NCBI RefSeq assembly: GCF_008728515.1 | Contig: NC_044984.1 | Location: forward strand, 102,503,407 to 102,567,406 | Direction of reading: 5' to 3' | Length of the DNA stretch: 64,000 nucleotides | Origin: Papio anubis | Lineage: Eukaryota; Chordata; Mammalia; Primates; Cercopithecidae | Shown: piece after piece, positions 1 through 12,394 of the stretch | Layout: the number at the start of each line of letters is the position of its first letter | How positions within the stretch are numbered: position 1 is the first letter of the stretch | Translations under genes and position numbers: made by a program | Notes under the pieces: generated by a model | What the model was told of the DNA's origin: nothing | What the model saw: the letters and a program-made list of their open reading frames with translations, nothing else | The model's database searches: none

Positions 1-944
1 TGATGTGAAGTCCACAGTAAACCTATGATCAGGGCAGTATCATCCCCACTTTACAGATGACAGAACTAAAATTCAGAGAGATTGGGAACTGGCCACAATT
101 ATACATCTACAAAAGCAATTTGTTTCCAGGTGTCTGACTCCAAAGCCCCTGCTGGAAACCTTTGCCCATGCTCCAGTGACACTCCCCACAGTCTGGAGAG
201 CCAAGAAAACACCACTGGACTAGACCTCTTCCTTCTCATTTCCCAGTCACCAAGCTGCCATATGTGGTTGAGCAGGTTGAGCATTGCACTGGCACAGCCA
301 ACAGAAAAAGTGGTGTCTGAAAGCCAGCCACATGTTGTGTGCCCTGGATGGCAGAACATCTGTCCAGAGGAAGGAGTGGGCACCTTTTTCTGATTTGCAC
401 AAAAGTGCTGTACGAGCTAGTGGCAGCCCCACCAATAGCCTGTCCCTGTTTGACTGATGGGGTAACAGTGGTGATCAGCTGTGGCTGTTTCTATGGTAGC
501 TAAAGTCCTTCTGAGAGCCTAGTGAGCATGTGGCTCTTGGCCTTCTTTACAGTCTGAAGGGGAAGGATGAGTCTTTGTTAGCTTTCGGGGAAATGTTGGT
601 TAGTCTTTGCAGAGCTGTGCTGCCTTAGCCTGCAGGGGAAAGTCATACACAGATTAATTACCCTGTGATCATGAACGGCTTTGAAGTGGCCAGAACAGAC
701 ACTGGCGCCTTTTCAATAGCAGATAACGATTCCTTAATTGATGAGTTTGCTCATTCCCAGTGCCCTACCCCCAGGCCATTACTAGGGCTTCCATTTTTCC
801 ACATCACTCTTGCAGTTTCTACACACTGGGGAGGTTTGACAGTTATGTGGCTCATCAGCCTGCCAAGAGCCTGGCCCACCAGGGCTGCCATTTATTGAGC
901 ACCTACTGTGTGCTAAGCCCTGATGCCCCCTATGGGAACTAAAT

Positions 945-1175
945 AATTATTGAACACTTGCTCTGTGCCAGGCTCTGTCAAATCTTTTACCTGCCTTAAA
1001 TCATCTAATCATCCAAACAGTCCAGTTGCATAAGCACTGTTATTCACCATTTTACAAATGAGGCAACTTGGCACAGGGAGGCTGAGTAACTTGGCCAAAG
1101 TCAAACAATTCAGACATGGCAGTGTAGGGATTCAAACCCAGGAAATCTAGGTCCCAAGACTGCACTCTCAACCCT
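945..1175 (-). repeat. MIR element
   Basis: Reverse-orientation MIR recognised by the core 'ttttacaaatgaggcaact...cacagggaggctgagtaacttggc' followed by 'gggattcaaacccagg'. Confidence 0.75.
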
Positions 1176-1199
1176 AGCTTCTCAAAATACATTGTGAAA

Positions 1200-1375
1200 A
1201 ATTCACAGTCATTATCCCATATAATTGTGTAAGGTTTATTAACCCTGTTTCATAGGTGAGGAAACTGAGGCTTAGTGAGTGGAAAGCCTTGTTCAGTGCC
1301 ACACAGGTAGGCCATGACAGTTCTGAATGGAAACCCAGGTTGGTCTGATTCCAGAATTGCATATAATATTGCCTC
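1200..1375 (-). repeat. MIR element
   Basis: Second MIR directly after the previous one, with 'taggtgaggaaactgaggct' and 'aacccaggttggtctgattcc'. Confidence 0.75.
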
Positions 1376-1554
1376 TAACAGCTGCTTAATTTATAGGGCT
1401 TAGGAACCAAATCAACTTTCTTTATAGCACTGAAAACCACAGCTTTTACCTTGGGGTTGGCCTTGGCCTCCCAGGAAGTATTTGAATAGAGAATTCTGTT
1501 TTGGGGGGAAATTAAGGAGCCTGGTCTGCCCCACCCGACCTATCAACCCAACAT

Positions 1555-1925
1555 TTTATTCTGAAAAAGAAAAAAGTCAAACCTCCAGAAAAGTTGCAAG
1601 GCTTATGCAGTGAACACCTATATACTTATTCCATAGAATTTTGTGATGTATGTTAACTTTTGCTATATTTACTTTATTGTCCATCTCTCCATTTCTCCAT
1701 CCCTCCATCCTTCCTAATTTTTGGTGCATTTCAAAGTAAGTTGCAAGCATCATTGTACTTCAGGATGTTGTCATTGGTTATAATTCAATATTAGCTTTTC
1801 TGAAGTAACATTTCCATAGAGCGGAATGCACATATTTTAAGTGTACTGGTTAATGTCAACTGGGTAATCCACTCCCCTATAAAAATGTAAAACATAACCA
1901 CATTCTAGAAAGTTCCTGTGTCTGG
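1555..1925. repeat. Old L1-like 3' region fragment
   Basis: The stretches 'cagaaaagttgcaag', 'aagtaagttgcaagcatcat' and 'catattttaagtgtact' resemble 3' parts of old mammalian L1 families. Diverged; the subfamily and strand are uncertain. Confidence 0.4.
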
Positions 1926-2119
1926 GCTTCTTTTTGAAGTATATTCCAATGAAAACCATTCCCTGAAGCTTACCTGGCTTTGCCACAGACGTCCCTTGGT
2001 TTATTTTCTCCTAAATCTATTAGTCTCAGAACAAAAATTAAACAGGCAGGAGAAGAGAGCTGAACCTCCAGCTAGCAGCAACAATACCAGGAACCACAAT
2101 CTATTCTATCGGCACTTCC

Positions 2120-2290
2120 AGCACATTTGTCTTACTCTAACACGGCATTCATTCATGAATTTCATTCTCCTAAACAACCTCAGGCTGTCATCACTGCTTA
2201 ATAGTCCCATTTTATAGGTGAGCAAGCTGAGGCTCAGACAGATCATCTTTTTCCTATGGAAGAACTGGAATTTAAATCTAGGACTTCACA
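2120..2290 (-). repeat. MIR-like fragment
   Basis: Weak match: 'cattttataggtgagcaagc' then 'tgaggctcagacag' and 'ggaatttaaatctagg'. Confidence 0.5.
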
Positions 2291-3554
2291 CCTCTCCTTG
2301 AAAGGGCTTTTGTGTGAAATCAATGAGGCTCATAGTAAGACTTCAACAAATAGCAGCTAATGCAGAACAGGAAAGACCCCAGTAAAATCTTGGGAAGGAA
2401 TTACCTATAGGAGGGCAGAGTGATCTGCCCTTGTGCCTGAGTAATCACGTGAGGTGAGCTTGTCTGTTGAATTGAGCATGGGGCAGTCGCTGACGACCTT
2501 GCCCATAACTGGTTCGGGGCAGTGAACAGGGAAGAGGCCAAGTGCAAGGGCCAAGGAGTAGATGGAAGGGAGGAAACGTGAAGGAATATGGACAACTCTG
2601 CTGACAATATGGCAGTGATGGGGTGAAGGGGAGCTGGTGGTCGCTGGAAGGGGCTCTTTCTAAATGATGGAGCTATTTGTTCCTGTTTGAGTGCTAATGT
2701 GATTGAGAGAGAAAAAATATTGGGGTTGGAAGGAGCAAGGAGCTTGAAGAAGGAGGGAATGGAGTCCACACACATGAGCAGGGGATGAGTGACTTCCCCA
2801 GAACAGGGAGAGATGGAGGTGAGGCGCTATGGGAGGTGAGGGAGGTTTGCCTGCCTTCCCTTGGATGGTAAACAAGGGTGGAGTTCATCTGTCCTGGGCT
2901 GAAGAAGGCAGCACTGAGACCTGGGGCCTCCAGGCCTGGATCTGGGATTCTCTCATCTTCCTTTCTGCTCCAGCGCCCCCTGCTCTGAGCCTTCCCTCCG
3001 ATGCCTTTGCAACTGAGGGAACCAAAAGAAAAGCTTGTGCTTTCTTAGCTCCCTCTGGGGTTGCAGTGGGAGGTGCTGGGACTTGCATTTTCTGTTAACT
3101 CTGATGGTAATGGCATTCTGCAGGCTCTGAAAAGCCAGAGAATCGAAATAGCCAAATGGTACTCAACACCTCCCAACCCATTTTACAGATGAGGAACCTG
3201 AGGGCGAGAGAAAAATAATACCTATGCCTTTTGAGCACTTTAGAGTATTAACATATTACATGCTTTGTTTCATTCAATCCTTACAAGAGTCCTACAAAAT
3301 AGATATTAATAGATATTATTGTTATCCACCCGGTCATCATTCTACCCATTCATCCATCCAATCAAGAAGCAGTTATTAAGTACCTGCTGTATACCAGATA
3401 TTGTGGAAACTTTTGATGAATCAGCAAAATACAATACGGGCAGGGTTTCTGACCACATGACTAATTGCATGAATAATTATCTGAATTGCAATTGTGATCA
3501 ACAATATGAAGGAGATGGATGTAGTAATGCACTAATGATAGCCCAGGGAGTCAG

Positions 3555-3625
3555 GAAAAGAGGGGAGAGAGGAAGGGAGGAAGGAAAGAGGAAAGGAAGA
3601 AGGAAGGAAAGACAGACGGATAGAC
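3555..3625 (+). repeat. Purine-rich GGAA/GAAA low-complexity tract
   Basis: About 70 bases composed almost only of A and G with GGAA and GAAGG units. The overlapping ORF rich in Arg and Lys is a composition artefact. Confidence 0.8.
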
Positions 3626-3669
3626 AGAGGAACCCATTCAACTGAGAGCTGAAGAACAAAAAGCAAAGG

Positions 3670-3870
3670 CAGGTAGGAGGCAATGGAGAGGGAACAGCAT
3701 GCACGAAGGCGCTATGTCAGGACGGAGCAAGACACAGGAGAGGAAGGACGGAGAGACCAGGTGACTGGCATGTGGTGGAGTGGATTAGAATGAGCCTGTG
3801 AGTTTGCAAAGGCCAACCATGTGGGCTTAGAGGCCAAGATAAGAATCCTGGACTGCATCCTATGTTCAAA
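3670..3870 (+). repeat. Ancient L2-class-like interspersed repeat
   Basis: The wording 'gagagggaacagcatgcacgaagg...ggccaagataagaatcctggactgcatc' resembles a diverged old repeat seen also near 8085-8480 and 56430-56700. Family assignment is uncertain. Confidence 0.35.
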
Positions 3871-4114
3871 AGGCATATGTATTAGTTTTCTCTAGCCCTC
3901 AGTTTCCTCATCTGTAAAATGGGTTGGGAGGTGGTGAGTACCATTTGAATATTCCTGATTCTCTGGCTTTTCAGAGTCCGCAAAATACAAGAATAACAGA
4001 AAATACATAATGGATGCCATTGACGGTTTCAATCTGGAGGAAAGGGTACGGGTGAATGGGAAAGACTTGCTCTGCTGGGGGTAAACTGGGGCTGGAGAGA
4101 AGATTCACCCTCCC

Positions 4115-4300
4115 AGCTGACTTCTATTGGATCACTACTATGGGCTAACCACTGTGCTTGTCCCTTCCCATTATTATCCCATTTAACACTCACCTCAACC
4201 CTACGAGGGAGGAACCATCTCCCTCATTTTACAGATGGGAAAACTGAGGCCCAGTGAAGCTTTCCCATGACCCACGCAAGTGTCCTGTGCCCTTGATCAC
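4115..4300 (-). repeat. MIR element close to a splice acceptor
   Basis: The core 'tttacagatgggaaaactgaggcccagtgaag' is preceded by 'cactactatgggctaaccactgtgct'. It ends about 100 nt before the acceptor at 4402. Confidence 0.75.
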
Positions 4301-4402
4301 CTGGCTGAGAAGTGGCAGGGGTGGGGCTCATACCCTGGTCCCTTTCAGACAGGCTCTATCTGCCCCTGGTTTTGACCTCTGTCCATGCTCCGCCCTTTTC
4401 AG

Positions 4403-4567
4403 ACAACCGTTGCATGGACAGAAGGTTCCTGCCGGGCAAGTCCAAGCAACTCATTGCTTTGGCCAGCTTTCCAGGTGCCGGTAACACATGGGCTCGCCAC
4501 CTCATTGAGCTGGCCACGGGCTTCTACACTGGCAGTTACTATTTCGATGGCTCCCTCTACAACAAAG
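4403..4567 (+). CDS. WSCD2: WSCD2 internal coding exon with start of sulfotransferase domain
   Basis: The exon encodes 54 full codons, starting NRCMDRRFLPGKSK and ending GSLYNK, flanked by a pyrimidine-rich acceptor (cccttttcag) and a GTGAG donor. It enters and leaves in phase 1: 'ac' completes a Gly/Asp-type codon and the final G starts the Gly codon finished by the next exon. The segment LIALASFPGAGNTWARHLIE matches the 5'-phosphosulfate-binding loop of PAPS-dependent sulfotransferases, as expected in the C-terminal half of WSC-domain proteins, which are predicted type II Golgi membrane proteins. The upstream WSC domains and transmembrane segment lie outside the window. Gene assignment rests on recalled similarity to WSCD2; the paralogue WSCD1 is the alternative and seems less likely because the match is nearly residue for residue. 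A MIR ends about 100 nt upstream of the acceptor. Confidence 0.92.
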
Positions 4568-4650
4568 GTGAGGAGACGGCAGGGAGGGCAGGGCAGGAGG
4601 TTCCCTGGGCTTGGGAAGGTCCCCCCTTGGAGGATATGGGAATACTCCTC

Positions 4651-5170
4651 CTTGAGTACCTACTGCATGCCACTCAACTCTCCCAGGCACACTTATTGAG
4701 ACTCACTGCATGCTTGGTACCCCCTACTTCCTTTATGCCCCACAGACATTTCTTCAGTCACGTCCTGGATACTCCACTAGCATCCATTCTATAACTGACA
4801 TTTATCAAGTACCTATCCTATGCCTGCTACCTTTCCTCCATTTAGGTTACCACAAACATTTCTCAAGCACCTACTGTGCCCTGGTACCTCATTACAGATA
4901 TTTCCTGCAGCAACTCTTTGATGTAATAGAGGTACAAGAACTAAGTTCACTTTGGGGATATTTATTGAGCACCTACTATTCACCAGGTGTCCTCTCCAGA
5001 TTTAAGTCGACAATATTCACTATGCAGGGTGCTCTATTTTCATTCCATTCACAGATGTTTACTGAGCACTGGAATGTTCTGGATACACTTCCTAAGTTAG
5101 GTGTCCCAATATGCATTTGTGGAGCACCAACTGTGTGTGAGGCGCCTCATGTAGGTTCACATTGCCAAAG
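4651..5170 (+). repeat. Degenerate tandem array, about 50-bp unit
   Basis: A motif resembling 'acatttattgagcacctactgtgcc' recurs at about 4651, 4694, 4745, 4798, 4857, 4899, 4959, 5055 and 5113. Spacing is irregular at 42-60 bp, with one gap of about twice that. Copies are strongly diverged. The unit resembles the 3' end of an L2/MIR-type element, so the array may have begun by amplification of such a fragment. Confidence 0.65.
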
Positions 5171-5189
5171 ATGTTCTCCTGGCACCTAG

Positions 5190-5400
5190 TAGGTGGCCAG
5201 GTGCCATATTCTTATTTAACCCTGCATAGAAACGTTGTGAGGTAGGAGGATGATGTTCTTTCCCAGAAATGAAAACTGAGGCTTGGAGAGGAGAAATAAT
5301 TTGCCCAAAGTCACACAATGTTTTTATTTTTGTTTTTTCAATAAGCTGATTGGGGATTGCATTCTAGTATTTCCCAGTTTCAAAGCCCACATCTTTATTA
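5190..5400 (-). repeat. MIR element
   Basis: 'gaaatgaaaactgaggcttggagaggagaaataatttgcccaaagtcacacaatg' type core; continues diverged to about 5400. Confidence 0.65.
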
Positions 5401-5589
5401 CTCTATCATACAGGTGAGAAATTCCTGAGTTTCTTACTGAGGAACAAGAAATCATGGATGAAATGCCCCTTGGGCATGAAGCCCTCTCCTGGGCATGGTG
5501 GGAGACATCAGGGAAGCAAGGCCTCCTCTTGTGGGAGGCTTTGCATCTACATGTGGAGCAGCCCTTGGCCATGGTCTTTGTGTCTGCAA

Positions 5590-5705
5590 ACCAGCTGAAG
5601 ACCATTTCCTGGCTGTGTGACTTTAGGCAATTTACTGTACCTCTCTGATCCTGTGTCCTCATGCACAAATTAGAGATAAGAGTACATATTTCATGAGGTT
5701 GTTTC
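5590..5705 (+). repeat. MIR element (sense)
   Basis: 'ctggctgtgtgactttaggc' followed by 'cctctctgatcctgtgtcctcatg' is the sense MIR core. Confidence 0.6.
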
Positions 5706-5905
5706 AAAGCAGAGGTGTCCCATTTTTTGTCTTCCCTGGGCCACACTGGAAGAAGAAAAATTGTCTTGGATCACACATAAAATACACTGACACTAATGAT
5801 AGCTGATGAGCTAAAAGTAAGATAAAAATAACCAAAAAAATCTAATAATGTTTTAAGAAAGCTTACGAATTTGTGTTGGGCCACATTCAATGTCGTCAAT
5901 AAAAG
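5705..5905 (+). repeat. hAT-like DNA transposon fragment
   Basis: 'cagaggtgtcccattttttg', 'gatagctgatgagctaaaa' and 'acgaatttgtgttgggccaca' match an old non-autonomous DNA transposon widespread in primate genomes. I do not recall the subfamily name with certainty. Confidence 0.5.
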
Positions 5906-6749
5906 TTGGCTCTGGGTACTCTTGTCTGGGTGCCAGCCACTAGCCAGGCACAGCTTGGTGCCAATAAAGAGTCATCCCCAAACCCTAGCTCAGGGAGAGC
6001 CAGGGGGCATGTCTTTCTCAGGGCGAGACACAGGAGGGAGGCAGAGACTGGGCAAGAAAAGGCAAAAAGGGTGAAGAGGGACAGGCTGATGGTTGGAGTT
6101 GGCAGCGGGTCAGGCAGGGGAATCTGCTTAAGAATCCCAGCTTTTCATATATTTATTAATTTCCAGTTTGGGCCTGAGTGATTGTTTATTAGGCACCTAT
6201 TACATATGAAGCTCCATGCTGAGGGTATTGCATGCTTATATCAGGATTTGAACCCAGGGCTGGCTGTCAGCCATCCCTATGATCTTAACCTCTGTGCTGT
6301 GCTGCCTTTGTGGGAGCTGCTGGGAAGAGCACTGGGATATTCCAGAATCTCTCTGGCTTGTCCTGGAGCAGTGGCTGTGGAATGCAGGTTCAGAAAGGAT
6401 GCCATGGCTGGCCAACATTCTCACGCTCCTGGCTGTGGCAGCAACCCTACTCATGCAATCCCAGAATGTCACAAACAGAAGGGGTCCCTCAGGATGATTT
6501 AGTTCAGAGATCAAAATTGGTTTCATCTAGTGTTGATTCCAATGAATTTTTGCTTAAGGATGATGTGTTAAGAAAGGTTCTATTCTCTCTCTGAAACAAA
6601 GTGCCTTAATCTATTAGTGATGCCTGTTGAAAGTGGAGAATGGGGAATGGTGGCCTATACACCAAGTCTTCGCCATCTGATCTAACTCAACCTCCTAACT
6701 TCAGAGAAGAAGAAGAAATGGAATCTTAAGATAGAGTCAGGAGATCTGA

Positions 6750-6860
6750 TTTGCAGTCTGAAAGTTCACTCTGATACTTATCAGCTATGAGAACTTGTGC
6801 AAAATTCTTCACTTCTCTGAGCTTTCATTTCCTAATCTAAATAGGGGGATGTCAGTACTG
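6750..6860 (+). repeat. MIR-like fragment (sense)
   Basis: 'gatacttatcagctatgagaacttgtgcaaa' then 'cttctctgagctttcatttcc' follows the MIR core pattern. Confidence 0.5.
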
Positions 6861-6999
6861 AACTCAGAGATTTTCCAAAAAATATAACAAGATAATGTTT
6901 GTGAAATAATATGTGTGAGTCTGTGGTGTAAAACAGACATTTTTTAAATGCTGTGTAACCAGGACAGTCACTTACTTAGTCAAAGGCAAAGGGAGTTGG

Positions 7000-7140
7000 T
7001 CTCTGACTACACATTATCATTGCCCAGGGAGCTTTTAAAGTCTTGACACCCAGGCTGCCTCTCAGACCATTTCCATCAGACTCTCAGGAGTGGGTGTTTT
7101 CTATAAGCTCCCAGGGGATTCCACTGCAAAACCAGAGCCA
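7000..7140 (+). repeat. MER5-like DNA transposon fragment
   Basis: 'gggagcttttaaagtcttg...caggctgcctctcagacc' then 'actctcaggagtgggtg' follows the MER5 pattern. Confidence 0.4.
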
Positions 7141-8084
7141 AGACCCCTGGCCCTAGATGAAGAACCCAGCATTCTTACTTCCAGACCCAAAACATTCCAA
7201 AAATTCATTTTTCTCCCAGTGTTTGCTAATGCTTTAGTGTGGGCAATATTAATGGGTCATTAACGGAGTGAGACACCTACTAAAAGTTTACCTTGATTTA
7301 AAAAAAAAGAAGAAGAAGAAAACATAACCCCCCTGTGGCAATTCCCTGCCTCAAGCTGTGTCTAGTTACTGGATGTTTCCTTCATTCGTACTGAGACAGG
7401 CAGGGGGTTGTGGGCTGGTCACAGACAGCTGAGGCTTTGAATGTAGTTGCCTTTTCATTAGGAGCTTTAAAATCCTTCCTGCAGCCTGAGCCCTTGCAGT
7501 TAACATTGAACTCTCCCTGGGAGCTTGGAGTTGACAGTGGGGTGCAGACAAAATGAAGAGCCACTTGCCCCACAACAGCATCAGTCAATCTAGCTAACCC
7601 TGCCCAGTCTCTCCCCACATCACCTTGCAGCTGAAAGATGCTTAACTTCATGAAATCCTTTGCTGCATTTGCCACACTGGGGCAAAGTTCTGCAGCCCCT
7701 TTCAGACCCCAGGTATAATGAGCTCTTTGTAGTTCGAGAATGCACTGGCGATTTGCACGTGCTATCTCTGGGACGTCAATCCCCACCGCCCCCACCCTTA
7801 TTTCTTGCTTATTTGGCCTGGAAACCATCTCCTGAGGCTGCAGGTCAAATTCCCCATTGCTGTGTCTCTGGCAGACTTAACAGGTCGTCCTTTACCTTTC
7901 TTGTACCCCAGACATTCCTTCATCATAGCCTTATTATTATGAATATATTCACATCGCTGTTAATAATTCTAATCATCGTGGGCCCTTATTTAATATCTAC
8001 AATGGGCCCAGCACCGTGACGGGCACTTTATATTTTTTCTAACTCAGTCTTGAGGTATGTGTGCAGAAGATGGATAGGACTTAC

Positions 8085-8480
8085 TCAGAAGGAGGGAAAA
8101 GAGGGTGTCCCAGGCAGAGGCCATGGCATGCACAGAGACAAGGAGGAGAGTGGCACAATGTGATGGGTGAATAAAAATAGTTCCATGCTGTTAGATGGTG
8201 AAAAGGGAGGTAGTGGGGCTGGGGTGTAAGGTAGAAGGAACATCCAGAATAGGATTTGGCAAAGCACCTAGAATGCCCTTCTGAGAGCTGTGACCATTGT
8301 CGTGAGGGCTATGGGGATGGGAATGGGGTGGGATATTGTGCGGTTTTCAGCAGAGACGTGATGTGCTGAGACTAGTGTGTTGGAAATAGTCTTCTGGCCA
8401 CAGGTTTGGACTGGGAGGTATTTATCAGGCTGCAGGGTTACCCAGGGAGTGACAGTGCTGGGGCAAAGGGGAAGTGGGTG
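8085..8480 (+). repeat. Ancient L2-class-like interspersed repeat
   Basis: 'tcccaggcagaggccatggcatgcacagag' followed by 'ctgagagctgtgacc' resembles the same old repeat class as 3670-3870. Diverged, family uncertain. Confidence 0.35.
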
Positions 8481-8825
8481 GGACATTTAGGAGGTCACTG
8501 ATTAGAAGAGAAGACAGTAACTTGGGGGCCTCGGCGGGTGGGTCTGGAAGGGTAGCATCTGTACAATGAGCTGATCCCCCAGCAACTCTTGCTGATTTAT
8601 CTAAGTCCTTTAGAGTTTCTTTTCTTCTGCTATCAACTTGCTGAATGGCTGGACGCACGTTTCCCTGTCCCTCAAGACCTCAGTTTCCTCCTCTGTAAGA
8701 AGCATGTGTCAGACGGGTGCTCTCCCGGGACCCTCCTGGGCCTGATGGGCTGCCCAACATTTTCTCTCTTTCCTGCACTTTTCTGCAACCTGCTCTTCCC
8801 TCAGTCTGGCAAAGGTTCCACTTCA

Positions 8826-8878
8826 CCAATGAGCTGGTGAGGGAGGGAGGGAGGGAATGAATGAGTGAATGAGTGAAG
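8826..8878 (+). repeat. GGGA/GAAT tetranucleotide repeat
   Basis: A short (GGGA)n run followed by (GAAT/GAGT)n units. Confidence 0.8.
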
Positions 8879-8989
8879 AAGTGTAGGGACCTTTCCCTCC
8901 CAGAATCCAAGTGTCTGTCCCATTTGGGTCTTTCTTCCCTTTCCCTCACTGGGTGCAACTGCCATTTGCAAAGCATGGTTTTCTCTGTC

Positions 8990-9245
8990 TCTGTGTCCAT
9001 CTGCCATCTGGCGCTCGCTCTCTCTCTCTCTCTCTCTCGTCCTTTCTCTGCATGTCTACCTCTGCCCAGTATGTGCCTCTGCCTCTCTGTCCTTCTCTCT
9101 TCGTGTCTGTTTATCTCCCCCAACTCCTGCCTTCTCCCTCACTTTGTCTTAGTCCCTCCCTCTCTCCAGGTAACTGTGTCTTTCTCTCTTACTGTTCCCC
9201 TTTCCCTAGGCTTCATCCCCCCCTCTCCCTACCTCTCCCCATGTA
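8990..9245 (+). repeat. Pyrimidine-rich block with (TC)n core
   Basis: A TC dinucleotide run at about 9016-9039 lies within about 250 bases of C/T-rich sequence. The Ser/Leu-rich ORFs here are composition artefacts. Confidence 0.75.
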
Positions 9246-10924
9246 AGAGACCTCATTGCCTTAATGCAGGCTCAAGCTCTGTGGTATGTGAGGAGCCAGA
9301 GCCCTGACTTCTGAAGGAGGGAAGACATAAGAGGGAAGGGCAGGATGATGTTCTCAGACTGGTACATCAACCCACAGAGTTGGTAGCCTCTCAGCCCAGC
9401 TGATGCAGGACAACAATTTCTGAGGATTTCTTTGTCCTCAAAGCAAATACCACTGTCCTGGAGAACCACCAGCCTTCAGGGGTGTCCATGCCTAGAGCCA
9501 AGATGAGACTTTCCAGTCCCAGTAAACTCTAGGGCATGCAGAGATGTGCAGTCTCTGCCACTTCCCTTCTCTGTATCTTAGCTCCGCTAACTGAAAAATG
9601 CACAAGCAACGATAGTAACAGAGGTTTGGAAGACAGACGGGAAAAATATGTCTTGTTCTCTCTGTGGCCCTAAACAAGGTTGTTTCTCCAAATCCTGGGA
9701 CAGTTGGGCAGCTCCTTAGAGTTTGAGGGTCACATGGGTGCCCAAAATAAGCTGATATTTTGGTGACTCTTAAAAGATAGAATTTAAATATATCATGTTT
9801 ATGTCATGGAGATGCTGGATCCTGGATGTCAAGGAGAGTGCAGAGGGAGACACCCTTGTGGTGGAGTTCAGCAATTCTGCTCTGACTCAAAGCTTGCATC
9901 CATTGTTCCCTTGCAGTTACCTAGACAGGCCCTCTTTAGAAGACAATTGAGCAACTATCTGTTGTTCTTCAGGCAAACCTATTCTATGTGCCTTCTCAAA
10001 AGTTCCTTTCCAGACATAGTACTTTTCCCTATCTGGGAGATATTCTGCTAAATGGAATTTTCTCTACATTTGCAATACTCCTATAGATAAACTCCTCAGG
10101 CAACCAGAATCTGGAATATGAAACAGATCTTTCCCAATCTTTATAGCTTTTCTAGGTTTTTTGTTTTTGTTTTTAATCTTGATAAATACTGTGCTAAGTT
10201 GACCCCATCATGAACAAATAGAAATGTTGTAACTTGGGTATCCCAATGCATGGAGCTGATTGAAAATAGTTTGACCATCCTTTCATGTTTCTGGCAATTT
10301 ATTTTTCCTCGTTGAGAATCTGTGTGAGTTCTGGTATACCCCCTGCCTGTGTTTTCCATTGCTGTGCTCGTAGTGAAATAGACTTTCGTAAAGATGAAAT
10401 GAAACCATGGATGGAAAGCCCTTTGTCCATGTCATGTAGAGCTCTACCAGAACACATGACATGACATTATATCCAGCGTTGCCTTGCATAAATGTTTATG
10501 TCCAAAGCTCTCTCTCTCAAGCCCCTACATCCTATTCCTCATTCTCCTCTGGAGGAGATTTTTTCCATGACACTGTGCTTCCCATCGACCTCAAAGGCTG
10601 TGGGTGAATATTTTCTCATGGGCACGGGCCAGTGCTAATTTGCAAGGCTAGGCTTATCCCAGGCAACTTAACTTAGCAAGTCCCAGAATGGAACCTGATT
10701 GAAAAAATCACATTCCATTCTTGGCTCTTCTGCTTAGTGGCCACGTGTGAGAGGCTGCACCTCTCTGGACCCTGGTCTCCAGGAACAGGAGCAGATATCA
10801 AGCCAGTCTTCACCTCCATCCATCTTAAAAGCCAGAGCACAACAGGGAGGGAAGAAACGATACTCCAAGGTTTGATGATACGAGGCGACTTCTCAGTCCA
10901 TGATTTCACCCTAAGTCTTATTCT

Positions 10925-11100
10925 GCATTAGCTGCCATGTATTGAAGTGTTACTGTGGGCCTCATCAATTTCTCACAATGGCCCTGTGAGGGAGAAAGTG
11001 CATGGACCCATTTTACAGATGAGGAAAACTGAGGCCCGGAGAGGTGATATGATATTCAGAATGACTCATTGGGTTGCAAACACAGCCAGTATCTTGAAGG
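10925..11100 (-). repeat. MIR element
   Basis: 'attttacagatgaggaaaac' and 'tgaggcccggagaggtgatatga' with upstream 'caatggccctgtgag'. Confidence 0.75.
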
Positions 11101-11204
11101 TCTAGTACAATAACATTTCTACCTGGCCTTAATATCGTATCCAAATGCCTTAGCTTGCATGAGCTAAGGGGCACTTAGAGGGTGAAGGACACATGTGTGC
11201 CGGG

Positions 11205-11375
11205 AGCCTGGATGGCCCAGGTTTATATCTTGGTTCCGCCTCTTCCATAGCTCTGTAACTTGGGCGAGTTATTGGACATCTCTGCCTCAGTTACCTCATC
11301 TGTAAAATTCCTTGTAGAATTGTTGAGAGGATTTAATTGCTTAGTATATGTAAAGGGCTTAGACTAGTCTCCAGC
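11205..11375 (+). repeat. MIR element (sense)
   Basis: 'ctctgtaacttgggcgagtt', 'gcctcagttacctcatctg' and 'gagaggatttaattgcttag' form the sense MIR core. Confidence 0.75.
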
Positions 11376-12072
11376 TGCACAGAACTTCTCTCAGCTCCTC
11401 AGCTTTTGAAAGGAAAACCTGATCATGCCCCTCCTTTTTGCTTAAATCCTCTTAAGGGTTCCCCAGTCTTTCTGGTCTAGTGCTGGCCTCTTCATCACAG
11501 ACCCCATAACCCTCTCCAGCCCCATGCTCCCCTCTTGCTACCTGCATTCCCTCTGCAGTCACTCGTATGTGACAGATTTCTTCCCAACCACCACAGGCCC
11601 TTTGCACCTGCTTTTCCCAGCCCCTGGCCCTCCCTTCCCAGCTCTCTTGAGCTGGTAAGTTTCTCCTCATTTTTCAGTTCTATACTTACGCATCTCTTCC
11701 CCCAGGAAACCTTTTTGTATGCCGCTTGACTAGGTCAATGATTTTGGTTGAGCTAACTGGGCTGCCCATCCCCAGGGGGCAGGTTGGGACCATGTCTATT
11801 CTATGTATCTGTCATCATCTGGGACCAATCCCCCACCCCTCACCCCCAGGGCATGTCCTTTCATGGTGATAGCAGAGCTGCCTCATCGAAAGTAAGCAGA
11901 AACATATGATGTATCTTGAGACTGTGCTGAAAAAACCTACTTTCACCCTCATTCTATGGGCCACAGGAAGTCATACGGCCATGCCCATCATCAGTGGGGT
12001 AGGGACGCTGACTCCCCACAAAGAGGAATCACCCAGTACATCACTGTCTGGCCCCTCTCACAGCACCCAAGC

Positions 12073-12394
12073 TTTTTCTCTTCTTTTCTTTTTTTTTGTC
12101 AAGAGACAGGGTCTCACTCTGTCATCCAGGCTGGAGTGCAGTGGCACGATCATCGCTCACTGCAGCCTCAACCTTCTAGTTCAAGCAGTCCTCCCGCCTC
12201 AGTCCCCCAAGTGGCTTGGACTACAGGTGCACGCCACCATGCCTGGCTAATTTTTTTTTTTTTTAATTTTTATTGTAGAGAATGGCGTCTCACTATGTTG
12301 CCCAGGCTGGTTTCGAACTCCTGGGAGCATACTGTCCTCCTACCTTGGCCTCCCAAAGTGCTGGGATTACAGGCATGAGTCACTGTGCCTAGCC
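12073..12394 (-). mobile_element. Alu (older subfamily), antisense
   Basis: Full-length Alu in reverse orientation from the T-rich start to 'cactgtgcctagcc'. It is flanked by perfect 11-bp target-site duplications, agcacccaagc at 12062-12072 and 12395-12405. Confidence 0.93.

Larger units (their letters stand above)
1..4402 (+). other. WSCD2: WSCD2 intron (3' part)
   Basis: Non-coding. The interval holds MIR copies (about 945-1375), an old L1-like 3' fragment (about 1555-1925), a weaker MIR (2120-2290), an ancient L2-like stretch (about 3670-3870), a GGAA-rich purine tract (3555-3625) and a MIR just before the exon (4115-4300). About 2300-3170 and 1-940 show nothing I can name. The ORFs there are short and unremarkable. 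Confidence 0.7.
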
